A DNA stretch of 64,000 nt from Echinococcus granulosus. Its lineage: Eukaryota; Platyhelminthes; Cestoda; Cyclophyllidea; Taeniidae. The position numbers were made by a program, and so were the translations under genes. How positions within the stretch are numbered: the first letter of the stretch is position 1; every line of letters begins with the position of its first letter. Where the stretch lies: NCBI RefSeq assembly GCF_000524195.1, contig NW_020170428.1, positions 244,007-308,006 on the forward strand, read 5' to 3'. Under the pieces are notes generated by a model. It saw only the letters and a program-made list of their open reading frames with translations. It was not told the DNA's origin and searched no databases. Shown here in pieces: positions 26,301 to 37,600 of this stretch.

Positions 26301-27446
26301 AGCGTGTGCCTAGATAAAAACACCTCGTGAAATTTTTTCCCGACTTCCTGGTGGTAACAGATCACACCTTAACTTGGTACTGACGAAGAATGAAACAGAG
26401 TTAACACAAAAGTGTTTTGTCTAAGCCACATAGGCTTTTAATTCTCATGAATGAATATATCGTGTCTGTCAATCATAACGGGGTCCATCTGCATTTATTC
26501 ATGTTGTCTGTGAAGGTGAGGCACTTAAACATCTGGCGTGTCAAAAAAATGTAACTCACTTTTCAACAGCTTTGGCGAAATTCAGAAGACTCGTATCAAT
26601 GGTAATATTTGCTTGAAGAGGAGAAAAATTCTGAGGTTTTTGCTAGAAGAGAAAAAAACCGAAGTAAGAAACTTTAGTAGACAGTTTGAGAATGGGTGCA
26701 AAAGAGCAGGCGAACTTTAACAAAGTCTCGATTCATCGTATGTGCTGTTAGCATGTGCGACTGTGCACAGATGAGCATGAAAAAATTGAGATGAGTGACT
26801 TTTGGCAGATTTGAACCATTTAAAACACAAGGTGTCGCTAGTCCTCGAGTCGCATTGGCGCAGTTGATGAGGGGCTAGTGACGTAAACAAACTAACAGCT
26901 TTAAAAAATGATTTAGGATCTTACCACACGTAGCTATCCAACCAATGCCCCCAAGGCTAATTCAATTAGGATACATCTAAGTCTTCAAAGGTTAGTCAGA
27001 AAATTGAAGTATTTAAAGGCATACTAAAAGCGAATTCCTTGAAAGAGTGCAGTGAATACCTGTGGTTTCACTTCAGGATTCGAAGTTGATCGAACAGTTG
27101 TCAGGTTGGGCAGGGCAGACGAATGTGAAAGTGAACTCTTTTTGCTTAATTTGTCAGATAAGGCATACTCTTCCAGCTCGCCCCAAATAGCATCTTTATC
27201 AAATATGCCACCAAGTCTGTTGTTACAAGTTTGATAGCACTGATCCACAGACTGATTTGTTTCTAGAGACTGATTGTGCTGTAGGGTTCGTCTGAGAGGC
27301 TGGCGTAGGGTTTTGGAAAATGCATTATCCTTCTTCTTCAAATCAAAAAGGGGATCAAATTCTTCAAGAACACTTGTTTTCGGAGAGTTTGCACGCACAT
27401 TTTCTGAGTCCGTAAACGCAATGAGATCGTCTGAGAGGCTAGACAT
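11361..27446 (-). CDS. Class II phosphoinositide 3-kinase catalytic protein (PI3K-C2)
   Basis: Class II PI3Ks make PI3P and PI(3,4)P2 on endosomal and plasma membranes. Exon 1 (27446-27060) starts MSSLSDDLIAF and has VLEEFDPLFD, as in other N-termini. The Ras-binding domain is in exons 25349-24976, 23843-23723 and about 23345-23232 (CDHEYIRDCC). Linker exons follow near 22789, 22450 and 22146. The first C2 domain is at about 19519-18180 (FRRLPRETLLNVSLIALKK, GWVNVPIFDANGRLR). The helical PIK domain is at about 18130-17080. The kinase domain runs from about 16090 to 13750: CIFK lysine, 15434-15291, catalytic GDRHNDNIM at 14761-14795, and HIDFAKVFGNF. Weak PX-like coding follows at about 13200-12490. 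A C-terminal C2 ends at the stop at 11361 (exons ending about 12125, 12025-11897, 11567-11361). This domain order is specific to class II. The canonical DLRQD reads DLQMD and DFG reads DFA. Exons between 27060 and 25349 and around the PX region remain unresolved. Confidence 0.92.
15184..15201. other. Perfect 18-base palindrome in a PI3K-C2 intron
   Basis: CGTCACATATATGTGACG is its own reverse complement. Related, imperfect versions (GTCAC, 6-base centre, GTGAC, preceded by GC) occur at 34220-34235 and 50674-50689. The function is unknown; it may be a protein-binding site or the tip of a degenerate element. Confidence 0.5.
19640..20305 (+). pseudogene. Inverted copy of the PI3K-C2 Ras-binding-domain exon and adjacent intron
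   Basis: This plus-strand segment matches the minus strand of about 25145-24465: the 3' half of the RBD exon, its GTGAGTCGCC donor and more than 450 bases of following intron. The exon part (19654-19825) is open in the original frame, with an in-frame 9-base deletion, and keeps KIHIPMPAYFCNRYNDTVRD against KIYIPMPAYFCNRYIDTVRN in the source. It has a possible acceptor (TCCATTTAG) and the same donor. By eye there are about 11 replacement and 5 silent changes, so constraint is weak. The copy lies in an intron of the same gene, on the opposite strand. It is probably a pseudo-exon. Confidence 0.8.
24335..24349. repeat. (AG)n microsatellite
   Basis: A run of AG dinucleotides in a PI3K-C2 intron, just beyond the 3' limit of the source arm of the inverted duplication. 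Confidence 0.8.
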
Positions 27447-28384
27447 TCTCTGAAATCAATTCCAAAACAGAGCGATTCCAAAAGGCATAATTTTTGAGCG
27501 ATGAACCAAAGAACGAGGTATTTATAAGTGTCCTTGGACTTGTTTGATGATTGGTTGTGCGAAAAACGAGAAGGCATGAGTTATTTCAGATTTACATAAA
27601 TATTTTAGCAAATAAAGGCTGAGAGGATCTTTGATGTGGTAAAGTTCGAACAAGTAAGTATAAATGTGACCATATTTTGCAGATATGCTGCAGACGAAGA
27701 GAAATATAATTTACATCGCGGAACTCAAAATGCTGTGGCGATTTGGGGTAAGCATTCTAAAGAGCTATTTAAGTAAGGGCACTATATCTATAATTGAAAA
27801 CTGCAGAGCCCCTCCCTGATCAGCCACAGAGGCTCTGCACATTGCACCTACACTCAGCAGCATGTGCGCCAATACCAGCCAATGGCACGTAAGCCCCCCT
27901 GGAAGCCTGCAGGCGCCACACAAGTGAGATAATTTAACCAATCACTGCTGAAACATGACAAGGAAGAAACAGCAATATGCCCAAAATGTATTGCAGACTG
28001 GTACGAAGTAGCCAATTTTGCTACTTATTATTTGAAAAAAGATCATGGGGTGTATTTAAAGTATAACATAGTATCAACGTGATACTGTGTCGCTTTTTTT
28101 AAAAACCTTTTAAAAAGAGAGGTTGCAACAGAGATTGTCTTGCCAAAGTCATGCAATAACAAAAGAATGCAAAAGATTGCAAAATAGGTATTCGCTTGTG
28201 TAACGTGTGAATACACGCTTTAATAATGTATATTTTGCAAGCAATTACTAGATTTTAAATCTTCAAACAATATTAGGTTAAAATTTACTCTTTTAATTCT
28301 TTTATGTGTTCATAACGGTCCACCTTGTACGCGCGCTGATGAATTTTCGTGGTTGTTGTGCTTCTGCGTTTTGATGTATGAAAT
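27447..28384. promoter_or_regulatory. Divergent promoter region, PI3K-C2 / DDX23
   Basis: The start codons of PI3K-C2 (minus) and DDX23 (plus) are 938 bases apart, head to head. The spacer has no coding frame and is AT-rich toward DDX23. It contains GGCACGTAAGC- and CACACAAGTG-like motifs in its middle but no clear TATA box at a fixed place. A shared bidirectional promoter is an inference from spacing alone. Confidence 0.45.
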
Positions 28385-31300
28385 ATGTCTGAGCTTGTAA
28401 CTTCTCCTCCCAAATTAGTGCAAAATCCTGAAGAATTCCCAAAACCCAAGAAAAAGAAAAGTAAGAGCACTGATGAAGAACGCCGCAAGCACAAAGAAGA
28501 AAAGAAGAAGCGTAAACTAGAGAAGAAGCAACGCAAGGAGGAAAAAAGAAAGAGGAAGGAGGAACGGCGCAAACTAAGGGAAGAAAAGGGTTCAACGAAA
28601 ACATTAGACAAGTTGAGCAAAGCCAAACCTGGTATCAGGGATGATTGTCGCAAATTTCCACGATCTGAAGCGTAATATTTTTTTCTCTATATTTATTTAG
28701 GTGTAGCCTCAAAAAGGATAGGAAAGATCGCGAGAATGGTGAACCACCAGCAAAAATACCTAAATTGGAACCCGCCGAAGTCAAGCCTGAAGAGGAAGAA
28801 AAGGAGTCTGAGGTAAATCCTCTCGCCAAGGTCCCAGTTTCTTTGGAAGAACTTATACAAAGGAAAGAAGCTGCGGATGCTGAACTGTCAAAACCGAAAT
28901 TCATTTCACGAGAAGAAAGGGAAAAAATTGCCCTTCAACGACGTGAGGAGGCTATTCGAGAACAGAGAAAGCGTGCAACCGAAGAGCTCAGTAAACAAAT
29001 TGAATACCTTTCAAAATCCCGGGATGATTCCTCTAAATCAGACAGTCTGTCTCGTTACGATCGTGATTCGCACCGATCGCGAAGACGGCTTGATGAGTGG
29101 GATCGTCGATATCCCGAAAAAGGTCGAGATAGACGCTCTGAAGACGGCGGTGTCAACAAGGTGTCAGCTGCAGATAAAGTCCGAGAAGAAGAGGCCATTA
29201 AGGAGCGATATTTGGGTCAAAAACGTCTAACAAAACGCCGTCAACGCCGCCTTAATGAGCGTAAGTTCGTATTTGATTGGGATGCCAATGAGGACACGAG
29301 TCAAGACTACAACCCTCTTTATAAAGAAAAGCATCAAATCCAATTTTTCGGCAGAGGTCATATTGGCGGCATCGATATCAAGGTTGGTTTTAAATGCGTC
29401 AACTTTATATTCGTTTATTTTAGCAACAAAAACGCGAAATCGGGAAATTTTACTCTAAAATGTTGGAAAGTCGTCGTTCCGATACACAAAAGGAGCAGGA
29501 AAAGTAAGTCTCTTTGTGGGTAGATGATTATTTATCTCCTTTGTTTAGTAAACGTCTTTCTGGTTTGGCTAAACGCGAAGCGAAAGAGAAGTGGGATGAT
29601 CGTCATTGGTCTGAGAAATCGCTCTCCGAGATGACTTATCGTGATTGGCGCATCTTTCGAGAGGATTACAACATCTCTACAAAGGGTGGAAACCTGCCCA
29701 ACCCGATCCGTTCGTGGAAGGAGTCTGCGATTCACAAAGATCTTCTGGAAATTATTTACAAAGTAGGCTACTCTGAACCGACGGCAATTCAACGTCAGGC
29801 TATCCCTATTGGCCTACAAAATCGTGATATTATTGGTATTGCTGAAACCGGTTCGGGTAAAACTCTTGCTTTCCTCGTCCCCTTATTGACGTGGATCCAA
29901 ACCCTCCCGAAGTTAGTTCGTATGGAAGATACAGAACAAGGCCCCTATGCGTTGATCATGGCTCCTTCTCGCGAATTAGCTCAACAGATTGAGGAAGAAA
30001 CTGTGAAATTCGGTGCCCCACTTGGTATCAAGACTGTCGCTGTGATCGGAGGTATTTCGAAGGAAGACCAAGCTTTAAAGCTGCGTATGGGTGCAGAGAT
30101 TGTTATCGGCACTCCGGGTCGTCTTGTAGACGTCCTGGAGAGTCGTTACATTGTGCTTAATCAATGTACCTATGTGGTGCTAGACGAGGCCGATAAGATG
30201 ATCGATATGGGCTTTGAACCCCATGTGAATAACATCTTGAGTTACCTCCCCGTAACCAACCAGAAGCCGGACTCAGAGGAAGCCGAACAAGATGATAAAC
30301 TACTAGCCAATTTCTCCACCAAGCAGAAGTATAGACAGACGGTCATGTTCACTGCAACTATGCCGCCAGCGGTTGAACGACTCGCAAGATCCTATCTTCG
30401 GCGTCCGGCGACGGTGTATGTCGGAACTGCTGGTAAACCTACAGATCGTGTTGAACAGATTGTCTACATGGTACAGGAAAACGACAAACGGTAAGGGGAA
30501 ACATCCTCTCTTTAACCAAACTTTCTACTTATATCTGGCTAAGTGGCACCTCTCTATGCACCAATTTTTCTCTGTATCATTACAGCAAAAAGCTCTTGGA
30601 GATACTGAACGACGGAATCGAACCACCAGTGATCATCTTCGTGAATCAGAAGAAGGGTGCGGACATGTTGGCCAAGGGGTTGGAAAAGCTTGGCCACTCA
30701 GCGGTGGTGTTGCACGGTGGAAAGGGTCAGGAGCATCGTGAGTATGCTCTCGCAAGTCTCAAATCGGGTCAAAAGGAAATTCTTGTGGCGACAGATGTGG
30801 CCGGTCGCGGTATTGATATTAAGGATGTTTCCATGGTGATCAATTATGATATGGCGAAAACCATCGACGGTGAGTTATCTGACGATGTCCGTTTATGATT
30901 TACGAGCCTGCATGATTTTGTTGTCAGTGTAGAGAGCATTCGAGAGGAGGAAACTTGGGGGATTGTGAGAAGGTTTGCGTGATGGCTAGGTGACCGAAAT
31001 AGTGCGCTGTCATCTGTCATGCTTTAGATGTCGTCTGGTGAAGCCTTTTTCAGCCGTTATTAATCAGCATTAAGGCGAATTAGAATTAATTGCGGGACAG
31101 AATCGACTTCCCAACGCAGACTCCCCCATGTGGTGCATCTCGTAGAGGCGCATCTTTTAAGGGCGGATGATGTTTTACAGCAGTAGGCTTTGAAGTGTCA
31201 GTCGACTTTTGTAAGGACGTTCATCTGAAAGCAAAATAGGCAAAGCAGTTCTTTGCATTGACTTTAGGATTTCCCTCTTCTGTTGCCCTTCATTAACCTC

Positions 31301-32016
31301 TAATCAATGCGTTGGAGGTCTGGTTGGGTTAATCTCCAGTGCTTTTGCCGAAGGGAGGTGTGCGGGATTTAAATTTTTACGGTTGTTTGGTCTTCAGACC
31401 CCCTCATTACTTGAAGCACTGGTGAAAGCGATTATATTCTTGCAGGCCTTCAAAGGTGTCGGCCGCATCTCACCGCACCGTCGCCACTGGAAGATGGTTT
31501 ATTGTCAAGATTTAGAAGGCTTGCAAGATTATCAGCAACTGCCGTAAAGTTTTAGTCGTGGAGGAGTGAGGAGCCTGAGCATTCAAGTATATTTGGACCG
31601 AATTCACCGGAGGATTTGTGTTTTTGAGATGATGGCAAGAAAACTAGTTGTGCCGTCACTATGACAACTTGGGGCCTGACACTTTTCTCTCCATCACTGA
31701 TGTCTGCGGTAGTCAGTGGAGCCTATTCTTCAGCTTTCTCTAAGTTCATTAGTTTAAGACGCGATATTTCCACATTTCTCCTGCAGACTACGTTCACCGT
31801 ATCGGCCGCACGGGCCGTGCAGGCAAGTCAGGCATAGCCGTCACCTTCCTCACCAAGGACGACACCGCAGTTTACTACGACCTCAAACAACTGCTGATCA
31901 CTTCACCGGTATCCACCTGTCCACCGGAATTGGCCAACCATCCAGACGCGCAGACGAAACCGGGCACGTTTGCGGCAAAGAAACGGAGGAATGATGAAAC
32001 CGTCTATATTGCTTGA
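28385..32016 (+). CDS. DDX23: Spliceosomal DEAD-box helicase DDX23 / PRP28
   Basis: DDX23 (yeast Prp28) is the U5 snRNP ATPase that displaces U1 from the 5' splice site so that U6 can pair. Six exons join in frame to 834 residues (human 820): 28385-28671, 28701-29382, 29424-29503, 29549-30490, 30586-30869 and 31787-32016. The N-terminus is a Lys/Glu-rich, RS-like tail, followed by the family block [20 protein letters not shown]. Helicase motifs are Q motif ([14 protein letters not shown]), I (AETGSGKT), Ia (APSRELAQQ), Ib (GTPGRL), II (DEAD), III (TAT, in FTATMPP), IV ([10 protein letters not shown]), V ([11 protein letters not shown]) and VI ([13 protein letters not shown]). The typical end [14 protein letters not shown] is present. 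The first intron is only 29 bases and the last is 917 bases. Confidence 0.97.
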
Positions 32017-32279
32017 ATGGATTGATAATGTGTACATAGACGACTGTGTGTTCACGCACGCCAGTAAATTTGTCCGTCCTATTGTCCTTATTGTAAAATG
32101 TTGTTTTACCTTGAGAACACACTCTTGTCTTGTTAGAAGGACTGGAGAAAGTTTGTGGAGGGATCGGCCTTCGCCGTTACCTGCTTGTAGTGGACATGGA
32201 TGGATGGGAATCGACTGCTCTGAGACCACCGGAGGTGTAGGAAAGAAGCCCATCTGACCTGTTCAAGTGTTGCTCAAGA

Positions 32280-32720
32280 ACCAGGAGGGTGTGCTCCGTC
32301 TGTGCACCGGTGTTCGGTTGTCGCACCGACCGATCTCTTGCCCTGACCGTCTGGTGAAAGCAGTTCCACTAGTTCGACAGATGGATGACACGTGGCACAC
32401 GTTTGGGAGAAGGCCGCAGTTTCGCACTTTTACGCAATGCTGAGTATGCCGATGTCGCCAGAACTGGAGTGACATTCTGCACCCATCTAACGCGATTCAA
32501 CTTGACGAGGGAGGGGAACAAGTTGAGACTTGTATACTGTCTTGACTAGATGATTGTCGTGACGAGTTTTTTTAATTCACAGGTGTCGTAGTGTAATGAG
32601 TGGATCGGACCTTCCAGTCAGAAGCCATGTGAATTCGTGGCAGTTCCTCCCTGTGGTAAACGCTGTCAGGGTTGCCTCAAGTGGAATGCATGTCACTAAG
32701 GAGGCAAGAGCTCTGAATGT
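32280..32720. repeat. Imperfect inverted repeat, left arm
   Basis: Read on the minus strand, this segment matches 33535-34060 read on the plus strand, in collinear blocks. Block 1 (32577-32660 with about 33605-33715) shares GGAGGAAC, TTCACNTGGCTT and GACTGGAA. Block 2 (32300-32440 with 33880-34040) shares GACCGTCTGGTG, CACTAGTTCGAC and GGAGAANGCCGC. Many substitutions and indels indicate age. No coding source was recognised. Confidence 0.65.
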
Positions 32721-33534
32721 TGCTGCTATCCCATAGGGCAAGAAAATGCCGAAAGGCAGGCAACTGACGGAAATACATCCCTGACGCAACTCCAGATTGC
32801 TGCGCTGGGTTGTGTGTTCTCCAAAAAGTTTCAAAATGACGAGCTTTTACGAGGCTTTGTCTCTCAAGTCGAAAGCACTCGGTTTGCATCGAGACTTACC
32901 ACCTCAACTCCCTCCTCTCCCAGCTTTTTTTAGTGCCCTCACATTTTATGTCCGCTTTGTCCTGCAGTTTTCGGTATTACCGGGAGCAGGACACCGAGTG
33001 CGGTTTCATTGGTTGCCTCCAGATGATCCAATCACCACGCCGTCCACCAAGACCGTGCCGGTGCAATGGGCATGTGGTGGACAGTGAAGACTCGATTTTT
33101 TGCCTCTTGAAGGTCAAGCACTAACAGTAACAGTAAATACTACGGCTGTGATTGACCTACTTGACACTACCTCATATAACTTCGCATCAGGATGGAAAAC
33201 ACCTTTTTCTAATCCTTTTTTTGGGAGAAATTGTCAAAACTGGTCCATTCGGTGAGTGGGGCGGTAAACCTCACATCATATGCGGCACCACGTGAACGCC
33301 TTGGGCTTAAGGTTGGGATATAAGGGCGAGGGGCATTACCTCCACCTCCATATAGGTACTTGTCTAGCCCTGACATTTGCCCAAAACTTGTGCGGTGACT
33401 CACCTCCCCTCAGCTCTTCCACTTGCAAATCACGTGATGACCACAGAAGGGATTAAGAAGGCAGCTGTTTCCGGAGGGAAAAGAACACGCTTCAAGGGCG
33501 AAGATGGCGACAAGTTGGAAATGATTGCAAATCG

Positions 33535-34060
33535 AATTGGCACGTGTTTCATTGTTTGGGGGGACTACTTCAAGAGACCGCCTTCAGTCACTCGCGTGCA
33601 TCATAAGGAGGAACAGGCATGACTTCACCTGGCTTTCCCCTGGCGAACAGCCAATTTGCTCAAATACGTGGTCATTTATCCGACTGGAAAGTCTGAGGCC
33701 CTCATTACATCACGGAGGGCAGTGCGGTGCGGCGAGCTGCGGGAGGAAGGGTCTAGATTCCACCCAATGACATGTTCTGAATCCGCCTTGCGTCGATGCG
33801 GCACCTGTGGATTAAAAAAAAAACTTGTCTCGACAATCACACAATTAAGACAGTCCACTTGTTAAACCGTTGCTAGCAACCTTCTAGTGCTCAGCGTTGC
33901 GTGGAAGTGAGAAACCGCGGCTTTCTCCTGAATACGCGCCACGCGCCATCCGTTAGTCGAACTAGTGCGACTGCATACACCAGACGGTCGGTCGATGTGA
34001 CGACGGCACATTGTTGCACAGACGGAGCACATTCCTGGTGCAAGGATGAAGATCACATCG
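33535..34060. repeat. Imperfect inverted repeat, right arm
   Basis: Partner of 32280-32720. The loop between the arms is roughly 800 bases. The right arm carries extra sequence at about 33645-33675 and 33720-33860 that is absent from the left arm. Confidence 0.65.
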
Positions 34061-34219
34061 TCCAGTTGAACAAGTCATTTGGACTTCTTTCTGACAATCC
34101 CGGTGACCTCAGGGCATCCACGTCCAACGCAACGAGGTGACGTTAGAAGGAGATGAGGTAGTATCTCTTTTCTCAGGATTATCCTGCACCTCGTAATCAT
34201 AAACTTATCAGAAGCAAGC

Positions 34220-34235
34220 GTCACGTATATGTGAC
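34220..34235. other. Near-palindrome GTCACGTATATGTGAC
   Basis: One mismatched pair away from perfect. It shares GCGTCAC and GTGAC arms with the perfect palindrome at 15184-15201. Confidence 0.4.
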
Positions 34236-34676
34236 ACGCCACGTTCTTTTGCACTTTTACTGGATAAACTCGAACAATTCTTTGGAAGAACCGCTTTCGA
34301 CATACCCACCGAATTTTCTCATCTTCAGTCTCCTCTCTCTGTCAACTTGACCTCAGCTGTGATACCTGACGTCAAAGAGGCATCAACCGGAAGACCAAGG
34401 TCGATGAGGATGGGGTGTCATCCGAGGTGCTCATCCTCCGGCTCTCCCATAACTTTGACGTAAAATAACTTCCAAACACGCGCACCTGATGGGGTAATTC
34501 GAACCCCTCGGGTCCCTCCTCCCTCCTTTAGTCCTACCTGGTCCAATTTGGATAGAGAACAAAAGGCGGAAGGAAAAAAAGAAATATTTTACTAATAACC
34601 GAAAGACATCACACAATCTCAACGACTTTATCACCCAAAGAGACGCCCCCTCGACACTCTCCACTCCACTGAACTT

Positions 34677-37600
34677 CTAGTGTGGTTCATGTGGCAGGAG
34701 GGCTCTCCGCGGATAGCAGATATGGTTAATGGGATGGTGAAGAAGATTTGTCACTGACGAAGTATACATCGACGCGTATAGACCGAGGCGCTGCGCAAAG
34801 TAGGAGTAGTTGTGGAAACAGCGAAAAACACTGCCAAAACGAGGATTGAAGCAGGACTTGGAAATTTGACGCAGATAATCCCTTTCCTTGCGCCAGGAAG
34901 TCAGCACGGCTTGACCTACCGCCGTTTTGCAGTACTGCAGGGGAAGAAGGTCAGTCGGTCAACAGATCAACAAATCGGTCACTCAAGAACAACATTAATG
35001 TAGAGCCTAGTCCATAAGAATTGCTGCATCTGAAAGACTTCTTCGTCGTGATCGAGCCTCTGCAGATGGCCGTTGGAGCACCGAGTCGAATGTGCAACAC
35101 CATCTAGTGAAGTTGGTGGAGGTCAAGCAGACCATACCGGAGACTCACCTGATTTTCGATAATCAGCTCCTCCAGCAGCACCAGACGATGAAGATTTTTT
35201 TGATAGTCCTCTGTATTGGCCAAACTGAGCTCGTTTTCCAGCTCCGGAATGACTGCCGCTGCTGCCCATCCCCATTGGTTGGAAGCGTCCTTGAAAATGA
35301 CAAGTGACCAATGATTGGCTGAGAGGAAACGAGTGAACCGCTACAACTATCCTCTCTTGCCTTGAAAGGAACGACGGCACAATTTATGGATTCTCATGTC
35401 CACTACTTGAGTAAGGACAAAAGTTCAAAGAATAGGGTAAGTTGCTGTGCTGTCTGCTTGTTGTGCCTCTTTTTTGCCCACCTATCCAGCCCTCCACCCA
35501 TACTTTTATCTAGTTATTTCTTCTCAATTCACTGAACGTGTCTCTAACAAGAGGGGATAAAAGAAGTCTTCTCTTTCTCTAGCCTAGTTTACAACTGCCG
35601 CATTTCCTCACTCACTACTTACCGCAAGATCAGCGTAGACATGATCGCCAAAGTAGAGGACGCGTTGTAACTGCCAACCTTTTAACTCCTTCAACAAATT
35701 GAGATTGCCCTAAGGGGGGAAAGCGGGTAGTAACAATAGTGAAAGCGAGACAAAGGGAGTACTTTAAGTTCAAATGAAACGAACCCCGCGATAGAGTTGA
35801 CCTCGTTCAAGTTTCGTGACGCCTTCCCAACTCTTGAACGCTCCGGTCTCATCAATGGCACGGAATGGCCTAAAATGGCGTTTGAAAGGAGTAAAAGCAC
35901 ACTTCCGCCTCATCGTTTAGTGACACCTCATGCATCTAAAATCTGGCTACTTCGACTGGATAAAACCTGACATCTAGTTACGACTTCTCCATACTGTGTG
36001 GTCTTCGTGCCACTGCATTGATGGTACTGTGGAATTTCTTCCAGCGAAGGGTATTCAAGTCGAGGGAGACTTTGAAGACGCATGCAAAGAAGGGGAAGAT
36101 TTGTTGGTACAGCCGAACCATCCTGGGAGGACCTGACCGTTCGAGTTACCTGTCAGGGTGACTAGCCCTCGGTGATTTTCGCGTCGCGTTTGATACGCCG
36201 GCCGCGCCCAAAGGAAGAACTGTGGCCGCAGCCGTCATTGACTTACAATAGTACGACTGTCTCCGAGACGACGCAGCTTAAATGCTTTGCTTCGACTAGT
36301 TATGCTATCAATGTACCGTACAATTAGACATCCACGAGGTCGAGTTTTGCGTATTCGTTGACATGATCCCTCATTCGTCGTCAGCGCACTATCTCGGATG
36401 CCTACTAGCTTGATGAACGGTACCTGTTACTACAGACACGTAGTGCCCTGTTTACGACTTCTCTTTCCCATTGTCTGCCACAATGCAGGACTAGGGTAGA
36501 GTTGGAACTAACTGCAAGGCGACAACGAATCTCGCATGAATGTCAAGACTCTTGACTACGACTGAGAAGACCTTTGAATGCAACGATGGTTGTGGACTAG
36601 GCCCTACAGCGACTATTGACTATATGACGTACAGATTGGTTAACTGTGTGACCGATTGTTTGACCCTCTTCCATAACAGTAATGTGAAACGGCAGTACAG
36701 GTTTCCTGGCGCAAGGAGAGCGATAAAGCGCGTTAAATCTCCAGGACCTGCTTCAATCCTTGCGGTAGAGGGTGGTGAGGGGTTGTCTTCTGCTCTATGT
36801 GCGAACACGAACTACCACTGGTGCTGACGGTATTGACTGAGGGTGACGTGCGCCAATCACTACTTCCTGAAATGGGGCAGACTTATCCGCCAGCTGGCCA
36901 ATCAAGGCTCGGTTGGGGACTTGAACACCCCCGTGCACATTTCATACCCTAGACATCACTCCGATGACGGGCCTACGATTGCAGCAGTGGTGCCGCCACT
37001 GACAATGGTAGCGATTGTAAATAGCATCAAAAGGCGGCGGCAACGTCAAAGCAACCTACACTGAATTGGAGCGGAAGAAGTCTGGCTTGTTTGCCTTTAC
37101 AATAATCACATCGAAGAAGCGTTCCCACCCTCTTCCAACCACGTACCGCATGCCTTTGGTTCTACAATGCATAAAATGATTCAAAAGCAAATCTTTCAGG
37201 TCCGGGCCCAGCCCTTCATTAGACATGGTATTAATAATCCCACTAGATTACACGTTAAGCATTACTACTTCTAGATTTGGAAAAACTTTTGAGTTTTGCA
37301 GCTTAGGATGTGTGAACGATGTGTCAACGATTTCAGTGGCGTACGACCAATAGCCAAAAATTTACATGAAGTCGGCCCCACTGTTGGAAATGAGGAAGAG
37401 GCTCTTTGCATGCGAAGCGAGATGAATCAGCAGATCCCTTATTTCGGGGTTTGGTTTTACATAGCGCTCTGCAAGAGACATGGAAGCGAGGAGTGAGGTA
37501 CTTTCCTTCAAAATAAGGGAACTTGTGGAGTTATTTAGGCAGACCAAGCACGCACCCAGGTCATCGCATATGGTGCTGTGAAGCATTCCAGACCTGTGAA

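Larger units (their letters stand above)
32017..34676. other. Convergent intergenic region, DDX23 / NT5DC 3' ends
   Basis: No supportable gene is present. Most of the region is made up of an imperfect inverted repeat (arms annotated separately). Several short open frames on both strands resemble each other only because they lie in the two arms. A near-palindrome of the GTCAC-GTGAC type is at 34220-34235. Confidence 0.55.

Noticed and set aside
28285..28653. Long minus-strand frames over DDX23 exon 1
   Set aside because: They are the mirror of the Lys/Glu-rich codons of DDX23 and give low-complexity Ser/Phe/Leu strings.
34470..34570. A GGTTCGAATTACC-like box on the minus strand, as in a tRNA T-arm
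   Set aside because: No matching A box, acceptor stem or anticodon arm could be folded around it.
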